From the NCBI GenBank assembly GCA_947502505.1, contig CANNAE010000002.1, positions 248,001 to 312,000 on the forward strand: a stretch of 64,000 nucleotides of DNA. The letters run 5' to 3'. A program made the translations under genes and the position numbers. Source of the DNA: an uncultured Planococcus sp. Lineage in GTDB: Bacteria > Bacillota > Bacilli > Bacillales_A > Planococcaceae. Shown in pieces: positions 1-8,110 of the stretch; positions within the stretch are counted from its first letter, which is position 1, and each line of letters starts with the position of its first letter. The notes under the pieces were generated by a model that ran no database searches, was not told where the DNA came from, and saw nothing but the letters and a program-made list of their open reading frames with translations.

Positions 1-265
1 TTGTTATTCATCCGCCAATGGGGGAATCGCTTCCTGCTTTGCGGGGGGAGGTGCGAGCTTTTTAGTTGGTTTAGCTTCTGGAATAAGTCGCCGCCTGGCT
101 TTGGGTTGGCCTTTCACCATAAGCCAAGAAGAGCGCTTGTCTTATGGTTTCGGCTCACCCCGGTCGCTCGGCGGCTTGGTGATTTCATTGAGGCTTGGGT
201 GTGTAGATGGTTGGGCGTTTTGTTATTCATCCGCCAATGGGGGAATCGCTTCTTGCTTTGCGGGA
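1..265. repeat. Intergenic 46-bp direct repeat (two copies 219 bp apart)
   Basis: Positions 1-46 and 220-265 are nearly identical (both begin TTGTTATTCATCCGCCAATG, with one C/T change near the end). The sequence after each copy is only loosely similar, so this may be a decayed tandem repeat with a unit of about 219 bp whose first copy runs off the window. Between the copies an imperfect dyad, CCATAAG...CTTATGG, lies at about 117-148. I see no convincing gene in 1-411: the open frames lack ribosome binding sites and read through the repeat. Confidence 0.6.
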
Positions 266-411
266 GAGTATGTGGACTTTCTAGTTCGTACAGTTTCAAG
301 GGGTGTGTCTCCCTCCCTTGCTTCGCATAAGATTGTGGATTTTTATAGTAGGAGTGGAGGAAATCGATTTGGGCTTCAGATTGCCCGCTGTTCTTCCTGT
401 ACTCAAATAAA

Positions 412-441
412 AACCAGCCCGGCTTTTTGGCCGGGCTGGTT
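412..441 (-). terminator. Rho-independent terminator of the MsmX-type ATPase gene
   Basis: Perfect 12-bp stem (412-423 with 430-441, AACCAGCCCGGC) with a 6-nt loop. It is followed on the minus strand by TTTTATTT, just after the stop codon of the upstream minus-strand gene. Confidence 0.9.
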
Positions 442-449
442 AAGTGGAT

Positions 450-1574
450 TTATACAGTTACTTCCGTACGTTCTACAGATTTAATGCGCGCTCCGCTTTC
501 TGCGTCGAAGAAATGGACATGCGCCATGTCGAAGGCGAGTGTTGCTTGGTGTCCTGCTTCGATCGAAGTTGAGGCATCGACACGGGCAATGAAGTCCTGG
601 TCTTCATAGACTGCGTGGAGGATCGTCTCCGCGCCTGTCAGTTCGGATACGGTGATTGTGGCCTCGAATTCACTTGCCGGGATTCCAGACAGGTCTTCAT
701 TGTTGACGTGGATATGTTCCGGGCGGATGCCGAGCGTGATTGATTTGTTATCGTAGCCCTCTGCTTTCAGTGAATCCAATAGTTTTGATGGAATCGCCAT
801 TTTTTTCGTGCCGACTGCAAATGCACCGTCGACTAGTTGGCCTTCAAAGAAGTTCATAGCCGGCGAACCGATGAATCCTCCGACAAAGCGGTTTTCTGGG
901 AAATCATAGACTTCTTTCGGCGTGCCCACTTGCTGGATCACTCCGTCTTTCAAGACGACGATGCGAGTAGCCATGGTCATGGCTTCCGTTTGGTCATGGG
1001 TTACATAAATTGTGGTCGTTTTCAGGCGGTTATGCAATTTGGAAATTTCGGCGCGCATCTGCACCCGCAATTTCGCATCCAAATTCGATAAAGGCTCATC
1101 CATCAGGAAGACTTTGGCGTCGCGAACGATGGCGCGTCCAAGGGCCACACGTTGGCGCTGCCCGCCTGAGAGCGCTTTCGGTTTTCTGTTCAAGTATTCC
1201 TCTAGGCCCAGGATTGCGGCAGCTTCGTCTACACGTTTTTTGATTTCCGACTTTTTGAACTTTCTGAGCTTCAAGCCAAATGCCATATTTTCATAGACCG
1301 TCATATGCGGATACAAGGCATAGTTTTGGAACACCATGGCGATGTCGCGCTCTTTTGGCTCTACGTCGTTCATGCGTTTTCCATCAATGAAAAATTCGCC
1401 TTCCGAGATTTCTTCCAAGCCCGCAATCATGCGCAATGTTGTCGATTTCCCACACCCCGAAGGACCGACAAATACAATGAATTCTTCATCCTTTATATGT
1501 AAATTGAAATCACTGACAGCCAGTGCCCCTTTATCGTATCGTTTGCCTAATTGCTCGATTTTAATTTCAGCCAT
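450..1574 (-). CDS. msmX: Multi-sugar ABC transporter ATP-binding protein, MsmX/UgpC type
   Basis: 374 aa, the usual length for MalK/MsmX ATPases. It shows Walker A GPSGCGKST near residue 39, the LSGGQ signature near 135, Walker B VFLMDEP, the H-loop TIYVTHD, and a C-terminal TOBE/OB regulatory region from about residue 235. In Bacillales such a stand-alone ATPase energises several CUT1 sugar importers (maltodextrins, arabinan, galactan oligomers). No permease gene adjoins it, which fits a shared ATPase. The ATG follows an AGGAGA ribosome binding site. A LacI-type operator and promoter lie upstream, suggesting carbon-source control. The family call is firm; the msmX orthology is inferred from the orphan context. 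Confidence 0.88.
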   Translation of the reverse strand: MAEIKIEQLGKRYDKGALAVSDFNLHIKDEEFIVFVGPSGCGKSTTLRMIAGLEEISEGEFFIDGKRMNDVEPKERDIAMVFQNYALYPHMTVYENMAFGLKLRKFKKSEIKKRVDEAAAILGLEEYLNRKPKALSGGQRQRVALGRAIVRDAKVFLMDEPLSNLDAKLRVQMRAEISKLHNRLKTTTIYVTHDQTEAMTMATRIVVLKDGVIQQVGTPKEVYDFPENRFVGGFIGSPAMNFFEGQLVDGAFAVGTKKMAIPSKLLDSLKAEGYDNKSITLGIRPEHIHVNNEDLSGIPASEFEATITVSELTGAETILHAVYEDQDFIARVDASTSIEAGHQATLAFDMAHVHFFDAESGARIKSVERTEVTV

Positions 1575-1604
1575 TTCCCATTCTCCTCTTAAGCGTTTTC
1601 TTTC

Positions 1605-1655
1605 ATTATAGAGAATTCGCAGTAAATTACAAATACATTAGTGCAAACGTTTGCG
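1605..1655 (-). promoter_or_regulatory. Promoter and LacI/CcpA-type operator of the msmX-like gene
   Basis: On the minus strand a -10 TATAAT (1610-1605) stands 16 bp from a -35 TTGTAA (1632-1627). Ten bases upstream of the -35 is the dyad TGCAAACGTTTGCG (1642-1655), a near-perfect LacI-family operator resembling a cre site but with C at the third position. The regulator could be CcpA or a local LacI/GalR protein. A site upstream of the -35 could activate as well as repress. Confidence 0.6.
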
Positions 1656-1811
1656 TAATTTTGGTTTTTATTGGCCAAAACCAAGCCAGCTAAAGGTTTC
1701 GCCGCTCTTTTTAAATTTTTTCTCCCTGTCTATATTTTCACGATTTTCAGCAGGGGCACAGGCGGCTATACATGAGCGCCGGCCAAGTGAAGTTTCGTTT
1801 TTACATACAAA

Positions 1812-1836
1812 AAGCCCCCGAAAAATTCGGGGGCTT
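1812..1836 (-). terminator. Terminator of rlmN
   Basis: Perfect 11-bp stem AAGCCCCCGAA (1812-1822 with 1826-1836), followed by TTTTGT on the minus strand, 16 bases past the rlmN stop. Confidence 0.9.
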
Positions 1837-1852
1837 CCTGCCTGTCATGAGA

Positions 1853-2926
1853 TTAGACCGTTGCCGGTTTTTTTTCTTTTTTGATTTGCTTGCTGCGAAG
1901 CTGTCCGCAGGCAGCGTCGATATCTGCACCTTGTTCGTGGCGGACGCCGCAGTTGATGCCTTTTTTCTTCAATGCATCATAGAATGCACTGATGGCTTCA
2001 GGCGTGCTTTGCTGATATTGGTCATGCTCATCAACCGAGTTGTAAGGAATCAAGTTGACGTAAGATAAGTGACGCTTGTTTTCAAGCAATTTCGCCAGCT
2101 TGTTCGCTTCTTCGACATGGTCGTTGACGTCGCGCAGCATGATGTATTCGAACGTGATGCGGCGATTCGATTTTTCCAAATAATAATCGATGGAATCCAT
2201 CAATTTTTCAACTGGATAAGCTTTGTTGATCTTCATGATGCGTGAACGTAATTCGTTCGTCGGAGCATGAATGGAGATCGCCAAGTTAACTTGCAAGCCT
2301 TCATCCGCATAATCGTAGATCTTCGGCACGATACCACTTGTGGAAACCGTGATGTGGCGCGCTCCGATTGCCAACCCTTTTTGAGAGTTCACAACGTGGA
2401 GGAAATCCATCAAGTTTGTGTAGTTATCGAACGGTTCGCCGATACCCATAACGACAATGTGGCTGACGCGCTCTTCTTTTTGCTCCGCATCGAAATGTGC
2501 CTGTACTTGCATGATCTGCTCGACGATTTCGCCAGCGTTCAAGTCACGGCTCTTCTTCAATAGGCCACTTGCGCAGAAACTGCAGCCGATGTTGCAGCCG
2601 ACTTGTGTCGTTACACATACCGAGTTGCCGTATTTAAAGCGCATGAGAACTGTTTCGATCAAGTTGCCATCCTGCAAACGGAAAAGGAATTTGATTGTGC
2701 CATCAGACGATTCCTGCTTGACTGCCTGGTCCAATGTACGGATCGCAAAATTGTTTTCCAAAAGCTCGATGCAATCCTTCGATAAGTTCTTCATCTCCGA
2801 GAATTCAGTGACACGTTTAATATAAAGCCAATCCCACACTTGTTCTGCGCGGTATTTCTTCTGGCCATTTTCTACAAACCAATCTTTTAATTGTTCTATC
2901 GTCAATCCATAGATGGAATTTTTCAT
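1853..2926 (-). CDS. rlmN: 23S rRNA (adenine-2503-C2)-methyltransferase / tRNA A37 methylase, RlmN
   Basis: 357 aa radical-SAM enzyme that methylates C2 of A2503 in 23S rRNA and A37 of some tRNAs. The radical-SAM cluster motif CxxxCxxC appears as [11 protein letters not shown] near residue 112. The GEPxDN motif ([10 protein letters not shown]) and the C-terminal catalytic cysteine region ([20 protein letters not shown]) are present, and both mechanistic cysteines are retained. The length is normal. ATG start with a GAGGGTC ribosome binding site. It stands alone with its own terminator. Confidence 0.95.
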   Translation of the reverse strand: MKNSIYGLTIEQLKDWFVENGQKKYRAEQVWDWLYIKRVTEFSEMKNLSKDCIELLENNFAIRTLDQAVKQESSDGTIKFLFRLQDGNLIETVLMRFKYGNSVCVTTQVGCNIGCSFCASGLLKKSRDLNAGEIVEQIMQVQAHFDAEQKEERVSHIVVMGIGEPFDNYTNLMDFLHVVNSQKGLAIGARHITVSTSGIVPKIYDYADEGLQVNLAISIHAPTNELRSRIMKINKAYPVEKLMDSIDYYLEKSNRRITFEYIMLRDVNDHVEEANKLAKLLENKRHLSYVNLIPYNSVDEHDQYQQSTPEAISAFYDALKKKGINCGVRHEQGADIDAACGQLRSKQIKKEKKPATV

Positions 2927-3090
2927 ATTAGGACCCTCATTTCAGAATTTCACAATTGCTTATTATAATACTAAAAATCCAGTCTGGCAACAACTATTTT
3001 CGACTATTTGCTTGAGCGATGCTCTATTTCTGCATATTTCCGCCCACAGGAGGGTACAGAATCAATACAGCAAAAAGGAGGAGAATCATC

Positions 3091-3558
3091 ATGGCAGCAA
3101 TTACGCATGTGGGGCTCGCGGTCCCCGATTTAGATAAGGCGATTAAATGGTACCGAAAAGTATTCGATTTTCATATTTTGGCGGGGCCCTTTGAATTTGA
3201 TGCAGAAACAGAAGGCCCGGAATCGATGACGAACGATCTGCAGGGGCCGGAGATCCGCAAGATGCGCAATGTCCATCTTATGTCCTCCGACGGCTTCGGC
3301 ATTGAGTTGTTCGAATTCCAAGATCCTTCTTTTTCTGAAGAACCGCCGCGGCACGCAGGGTTTTTCCATATTGCCTTAGTGGTCGATGAGATTGTCGAAA
3401 CGATTGAACGCATCGTCCAGCACGGCGGGCGCCAGCGCAGCAAGATGTGGAATATCAATAAAGGCAAACCGCATTACCTGGTTTATACTGAAGACCCTTT
3501 CGGCAACATCATTGAACTGTATTCCCGCAATACGTCTGAAATGTACGGCAATCGCTGA
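3091..3558 (+). CDS. VOC-family protein (glyoxalase I/dioxygenase fold)
   Basis: 155 aa, a single vicinal-oxygen-chelate module pair (about residues 3-145) beginning ITHVGLAVPDLDKAIKWYR. Candidate metal ligands are His6 (THVGLAV), Glu in IELFEF, His in FFHIALVV and Glu in NIIELYS, matching the usual H/E-H/E pattern. Substrate unknown: relatives include lactoylglutathione lyase, methylmalonyl-CoA epimerase and thiol-resistance proteins. The start was chosen at the ATG after AAAAAGGAGGAG (3072-3083). The frame stays open upstream but has no ribosome binding site there. It is monocistronic, ending at a strong terminator. Confidence 0.8.
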   Translation: MAAITHVGLAVPDLDKAIKWYRKVFDFHILAGPFEFDAETEGPESMTNDLQGPEIRKMRNVHLMSSDGFGIELFEFQDPSFSEEPPRHAGFFHIALVVDEIVETIERIVQHGGRQRSKMWNINKGKPHYLVYTEDPFGNIIELYSRNTSEMYGNR

Positions 3559-3564
3559 ACAAAA

Positions 3565-3597
3565 AGAACCGGACAGCCGATATGGCTGTCCGGTTTT
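3565..3597 (+). terminator. Terminator of the VOC gene (left copy of a duplicated 33-bp sequence)
   Basis: The hairpin CCGGACAGCC-gatat-GGCTGTCCGG followed by TTTT lies directly after the stop codon. The same 33 bases recur without change at 3837-3869, on the other side of the interspersed repeat. Confidence 0.85.
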
Positions 3598-3836
3598 CAG
3601 AGTGTTGAAAAAGTCTATAATCTTCTATAAATAAAAAGAATGTGACACTATTCCACGATTAAAAATCAAAGCATTATCTAAGTATTTGGAGAAGCGTTTG
3701 CTCGACTCCTGTGGGATTAGCGGGTTTGAGAGACCCCGCAGACCGCGATAGCGGGTGAGGAGGCTCGATACCCGCCCCACGGAAAGCGAGCGATAAGCTT
3801 CGGAAAATACGACTTCCTACCTTTCTCGACAACCTG
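3598..3836 (+). repeat. Interspersed repeat copy A, flanked by duplicated terminator
   Basis: This 239-bp noncoding stretch contains the motif series CTAAGT(A/G)TT...GAAGCG...CGACTCCTGTGGG...GAGACCCCGCAG...GAGGAGGCTCG...CCACGGAAAGCGAGC...AAGCTTCGGAA (core 3678-3812). The same series occurs inverted at 10790-11076 and direct at 19103-19236. No coding potential. Dispersed repeats of this general look are common between genes in Bacillales. Confidence 0.75.
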
Positions 3837-3869
3837 AGAACCGGACAGCCGATATGGCTGTCCGGTTTT
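3837..3869 (+). terminator. Second, identical copy of the VOC-gene terminator
   Basis: Identical to 3565-3597 over 33 bp. Its U-run faces the plus strand although the next gene (ending at 3873) is on the minus strand. It therefore looks like a duplicate left by the repeat, not that gene's own terminator. Confidence 0.75.
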
Positions 3870-3872
3870 GTT

Positions 3873-5387
3873 TTAGACCAATTGTTCTTTTTTCAAAAGC
3901 ATCGTGCCATTTTGGGCAAGCGATTCGTGCCATGAGAAAGCTTTCTCGAGGACATGCGGCGTCTGGCCTCCGCGTGTCAGCGCTTCTTCGTAATACTCGC
4001 GCATTTGCGTACGGTAATCCGGGTGGACGCAGTTTTCGATGATGACTTCTACACGCTGGCGCGGCGCTAGCCCGCGAAGATCGGCGTAGCCTTGCTCGGT
4101 GACCACGACATCGACGTCGTGCTCGGTATGGTCGATATGTGTCGCGAACGGCACCACGCTTGAAATCTTGCCGTCTTTTGCGGTAGATTTCGTCACGAAG
4201 ATGGCGAGGCGCGCATTGCGGGCAAAATCGCCCGAGCCGCCGATGCCGTTCATCATTTTCGTGCCGGACACGTGTGTGGAGTTGACGTTTCCATACATAT
4301 CAAATTCCAATGCCGTGTTGATCGCGATAAGGCCGAGGCGGCGGACGACTTCCGGATGATTCGAGATTTCCTGCGGGCGCATGACGATTTTGTCGCGGTA
4401 CTGGTCAAAATCACTGAAAACCTGTTCCATCTTCGGTTCGGATAAGGTAATCGAACAGCAAGAGGCGAAATCGACTTTGCCCGCATCCATCAAATCAAAT
4501 ACGGCATCTTGCAATACTTCTGAATAGACTTCCAGATGCTCGAATTCCGAATCAATCATGCCGTGCAATACAGCATTCGCTACAGAGCCGATTCCTGATT
4601 GAAGCGGAGCCAGCTTTTCCGTCAAACGGCCGGACGCAATTTCGCTGCGGAAAAAGTCCAGCAGATGGTCAGCCATGATTTTCGTATCTAGATCCGGCGC
4701 CACAATGGTTGAAGGAGAATCGTCCTGATGGTTAAAGACAATGCCGCGTACGCGATCCATATCCATTGGAATGCCCTTGGTCCCGATGCGCTGATCTACA
4801 GAAGTCAACGGGATCGGATCCCGCTCGCCTTGTGTACCGGTATCGTAAATATCGTGGATGCCTTCAAATAATTCAGGCTGGGCTGTATTGATTTCCACAA
4901 TGATATTCTTGGCGTGTTTGACGAATACGGAAGAGTTGCCGACAGAGGTAGTCGGGATGATCATCCCATCTTCAGTGATGGAAAGAGCCTCGACGATCGC
5001 GAAATCGATCGGTTCAATCGCGCCCGTACGAATCCATTCGGCCGTGTGGGACAAATGATGGTCCAAAAAGTACATATCCCCTGCATTGATCGCTTTACGC
5101 ATTGCCGGGTCCGCTTGGAAAGGCAAACGCTTGTTGACGATGCCCGCCTCTGCGAACAGCCGGTCGACATCCGAGCCAAGAGATGCCCCGGTAAAGACGT
5201 TGACTTTGAAATTTTCGGTTTTCGCGCGTTCCACCAGCGCGTATGAGACCGCTTTGACATCGCCTGCTCTTGTAAATCCGCTAAGCCCTAGTGTCATGCC
5301 GTCTTGGATCCACGCAGCCGCTTCTTGCGCTGTGACTACACGATCCTGTAATTCTGTCGCTTTGATCCGCTCGAGGTTCTTTTCCAT
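3873..5387 (-). CDS. Succinyl-CoA:acetate CoA-transferase / acetyl-CoA hydrolase family (paralogue 1)
   Basis: 504 aa from the ATG at 5387 (MEKNLERIK; a GTG nine bases earlier is possible). It belongs to the AarC/Cat1 family that moves CoA between succinate and acetate or hydrolyses acyl-CoA. Visible family motifs are GLSGFTRAGD near the N-terminus, the active-site glutamate segment EVYSEVLQDAV near 300, GTKMMNGIGGSGDFARNA near 390 and HIDHTEHDVDV. Full length, cytoplasmic. A close paralogue lies at 6372-7892 with a LytTR regulator between them. A cre-like site upstream suggests carbon control. Direction and substrates cannot be read from sequence. Confidence 0.85.
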   Translation of the reverse strand: MEKNLERIKATELQDRVVTAQEAAAWIQDGMTLGLSGFTRAGDVKAVSYALVERAKTENFKVNVFTGASLGSDVDRLFAEAGIVNKRLPFQADPAMRKAINAGDMYFLDHHLSHTAEWIRTGAIEPIDFAIVEALSITEDGMIIPTTSVGNSSVFVKHAKNIIVEINTAQPELFEGIHDIYDTGTQGERDPIPLTSVDQRIGTKGIPMDMDRVRGIVFNHQDDSPSTIVAPDLDTKIMADHLLDFFRSEIASGRLTEKLAPLQSGIGSVANAVLHGMIDSEFEHLEVYSEVLQDAVFDLMDAGKVDFASCCSITLSEPKMEQVFSDFDQYRDKIVMRPQEISNHPEVVRRLGLIAINTALEFDMYGNVNSTHVSGTKMMNGIGGSGDFARNARLAIFVTKSTAKDGKISSVVPFATHIDHTEHDVDVVVTEQGYADLRGLAPRQRVEVIIENCVHPDYRTQMREYYEEALTRGGQTPHVLEKAFSWHESLAQNGTMLLKKEQLV

Positions 5388-5436
5388 TCCATCCACTCTC
5401 TCTTTCTATATGTTTTTATCTAATATATGCCAATTT

Positions 5437-5450
5437 TTGAAGCGTTTTCA
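5437..5450 (-). promoter_or_regulatory. Possible cre (CcpA) site before CoA-transferase 1
   Basis: TTGAAGCGTTTTCA matches the cre consensus TGWAANCGNTNWCA at 12 of 14 positions, 50 bases upstream of the start codon. This is plausible for an acetate-metabolism gene but rests on a short motif only. Confidence 0.4.
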
Positions 5451-5636
5451 TAATATTGAACGGTATTATCTGTATTGTTTTCATTAAAAAAACTGGATGC
5501 AGCGCACCCAATTTACTTGTGTGGCTATATTAATGATAACGCGCAATAGAGCGAAACAGGAAATATCAGAATGGAAAAGCGGATCTCTTGGGCCAAACAG
5601 AAAATCGGCTGTCCGAGGCAGCATTTTCATGCGAGC

Positions 5637-6281
5637 TCAGAAGCCGAGTAGTTTGCGGAAATAGCTGGAATACGATTGGCTGACGGGCAGCCGTTCCCCA
5701 TTATCCATTGCCAGCACGAATGTGGAGTGGGTATCGGGATGAATTTCTTCTATATGGTGGACATTGACGATAAACGAGCGATGGCAGCGGATGAATGAAT
5801 CTCTCGGCAGCAAATATTCGAATTCCTGCAGGGAGTTTTTATTGGTTCCGGAAAAATCCGCAGCATGCACATGCGTTTTGCGGTCCTTCACTTCCAAATA
5901 CCGCACGTCGGTGAAGGGGATCGGTTTCCAGCCATCCGGGCTTTTCACCGTTACGACTGACTTTCCTTCTGTATAAGCCGGATAGATGGCCATGACGCAG
6001 CCTGCAAGCTCTCCGTCTTCTTCAAACGGCACGGCCATTCCGTGGTAAGGCACGCCAAACACTTCGCGGTTGATGAACTCCGATGCTTTGTGGCCAGTCG
6101 TCAGCGCTTTATGGGCGATGGTGCCTTCACGCACTTTATCTCCTGGCTTAATTTTTAAATCGATGCGTTTGCTCGGGCGATAATAGGTATACTCTTCCAT
6201 ATTCGATACCGCTATCGAGATTTCATCGGAGAACAGTTCCCCCATCACATCCAATAGCGGGCCGGGTGTTATTTTTTCCAT
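5637..6281 (-). CDS. LytTR-family DNA-binding regulator with N-terminal sensor-like domain
   Basis: 214 aa from the ATG at 6281, preceded by GGAGG with a 10-base gap (the longer frame would need a TTG). The C-terminal half (about residues 115-214) is a LytTR domain: TDVRYLEVKDRKTHVHA...LLPRDSFIRCHRSFIVNVHHIEEI. The N-terminal 110 residues look like a PAS/GAF-type small-molecule or redox sensor (HKALTTGHKASEFINREVFG, YHGMAVPFEEDGELAGCVMA), not a phosphoacceptor receiver. It is a one-component regulator. Its position between two paralogous CoA-transferase genes, all on the same strand, suggests it responds to a metabolic state and controls them. That is inference. Confidence 0.8.
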   Translation of the reverse strand: MEKITPGPLLDVMGELFSDEISIAVSNMEEYTYYRPSKRIDLKIKPGDKVREGTIAHKALTTGHKASEFINREVFGVPYHGMAVPFEEDGELAGCVMAIYPAYTEGKSVVTVKSPDGWKPIPFTDVRYLEVKDRKTHVHAADFSGTNKNSLQEFEYLLPRDSFIRCHRSFIVNVHHIEEIHPDTHSTFVLAMDNGERLPVSQSYSSYFRKLLGF

Positions 6282-6371
6282 CGCGCATGGGCCTCCAGTA
6301 AGGTTCAAGTGATATTAGTATACATGACTTGCGATGAACAGAAAAGACGCCGCCATGCTGCGGCCATTGCA

Positions 6372-7892
6372 TCACGCCTCTTCTGGCGATTTTCTCAGCA
6401 TCGTTCCTTCGCGCGTATACTGCGCGTGCCAAGATAAGGCTTCGTCCAGGACATGCGGCGTATGCCCGCCTTGAGCCATGGCCTTATTGAAATAATCCTG
6501 CAGCTGCGGGCGGTAATCCGGGTGGATGCAATTGGCGATGATCCGTTGTGCCCGTTCGCGCGGCGCCAAATTGCGGATATCGGCAAAGCCATGCTCTGTA
6601 ACCAATACGTCCACATCGTGCTCCGTATGGTCGATATGGGAAGCGAACGGCACGACACAGGAGATCCGGCCGTTCTTGGCAGTCGATTTGGTGACAAAAA
6701 TGGCCAGCTGCGCATTGCGCCCGAAGTCGCCTGACCCGCCGATGCCGTTCATCATCTTGGTTCCGGCGACGTGTGTGGAATTGACATTGCCGTATACGTC
6801 AAACTCCAGTGCGGTATTGATGGAAATAAGTCCAAGGCGCCGGATGATCTCGGGGTGATTGGAAATCTCCTGCGGACGCAGCACTAGCCGCTCCCGGTAA
6901 TGGCTGAGATTCTTATAAATTCTTTCCATGGAGGGAGCGGATAAAGTAATCGCGGAAGCGGAAGCGAATAATGCCTTGCCGGAGTCGAGCAAATCGAATA
7001 CGGCGTCCTGCAGCACTTCCGAATACAGCTCCAGCCCTTCGAATTCCGAATCGATCAACCCGTGCAATACGGCATTCGCGACAGAGCCGACACCAGATTG
7101 AAGCGGGGGCAATTTTTTGCTTAACCGTCCCGCCTGCACTTCGCCGCGCAGAAAATCGAGCAAATGCCCGGCCATGATTTCCGTTTCTGCATCGGGCGGT
7201 TCGATCGGCGAGGGCGAATCCGCCTGATTGGTCCAGACGATGCCTCTTACTTTTGACAGATCGATTGGGATGCCTTTTGCGCCAATGCGGTCCCGCGGCG
7301 ACACGAGGGGGATCGGCTGGCGCGCCCCAAGCGCTTCCGGTTCGTAGCAATCGTGGAGCCCTTCCAGTTCAACCGGCTGCGCTGTGTTGATTTCAATAAT
7401 CAGCTGATCCGCGTGATGGGCGAATACCATTGAGTTACCGACAGAAGTCGTTGGGATCAGCAAGCCCTCCTGGGTGATGCCGAGCGCTTCGATAATGGCA
7501 AAATCCAAAGGGCCTGTCACACCTCCGCGGACCCATTCAGCGGTTTGGGATAAATGATGGTCCACAAACTGCACATCTCCTGAATTGATCGAAGAACGCA
7601 TCAAGGCATCGGATTGATAAGGCGCGCGTTTTCGGACGATGCCTGCCTGTGCAAGACGGCCATCGATTCCGGAACCGAGCGAAGCGCCTGTATAGACATC
7701 GATTCGAAACGGCTCTTTCTCCCCGCGTTTTGCCAAGGCGTTCGGCACAGCCTTAGCATCGCCTGCGCGCGTAAATCCACTGAGCCCGATTGCCATGCCG
7801 TCCGTTATCCACGAGGCTGCTTGTTCCGCGCTGACAATCTTTTCGTGCAAAGCCGCTAGTTTGATTCGTTCCAGTCGTTGATCCATATCCAT
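6372..7892 (-). CDS. Succinyl-CoA:acetate CoA-transferase / acetyl-CoA hydrolase family (paralogue 2)
   Basis: 506 aa, colinear with and clearly homologous to paralogue 1 along the whole length. It has the same motifs: GLSGFTRAGD, ELYSEVLQDAV with the catalytic Glu, GTKMMNGIGGSGDFGRNA, HIDHTEHDVDV. The ATG at 7892 sits six bases after GGAAGGGG; an internal ATG at 7886 aligns with the paralogue start. The codon choice looks more GC-rich than paralogue 1. Keeping both copies with a regulator between them argues for different substrates or conditions, but the sequence alone does not show which. Confidence 0.85.
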   Translation of the reverse strand: MDMDQRLERIKLAALHEKIVSAEQAASWITDGMAIGLSGFTRAGDAKAVPNALAKRGEKEPFRIDVYTGASLGSGIDGRLAQAGIVRKRAPYQSDALMRSSINSGDVQFVDHHLSQTAEWVRGGVTGPLDFAIIEALGITQEGLLIPTTSVGNSMVFAHHADQLIIEINTAQPVELEGLHDCYEPEALGARQPIPLVSPRDRIGAKGIPIDLSKVRGIVWTNQADSPSPIEPPDAETEIMAGHLLDFLRGEVQAGRLSKKLPPLQSGVGSVANAVLHGLIDSEFEGLELYSEVLQDAVFDLLDSGKALFASASAITLSAPSMERIYKNLSHYRERLVLRPQEISNHPEIIRRLGLISINTALEFDVYGNVNSTHVAGTKMMNGIGGSGDFGRNAQLAIFVTKSTAKNGRISCVVPFASHIDHTEHDVDVLVTEHGFADIRNLAPRERAQRIIANCIHPDYRPQLQDYFNKAMAQGGHTPHVLDEALSWHAQYTREGTMLRKSPEEA

Positions 7893-8026
7893 CCCCTTCC
7901 CTGTTTTCGGTCTTGGATATTACCTTATACCCGCGAATCGCGATTGCTCAACCCGTTCCGATTTTCCAAGGCACAAACCCTTTGAGCCCGGTACGGAAGA
8001 AAAATCTTGTGCGGTTTGCAAAGTGA

Positions 8027-8055
8027 TTGACAAGCCTTGGAAGTATACATAATAT
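8027..8055 (+). promoter_or_regulatory. Sigma-A promoter of the MFS gene
   Basis: TTGACA (8027-8032), 17-bp spacer, TAATAT (8050-8055), 55 bases before the start codon. Confidence 0.65.
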
Positions 8056-8110
8056 GGGGAAGTCATTATAACTGTCATGCGTATGTATATATAAGAAAGA
8101 AGGCACCCCA

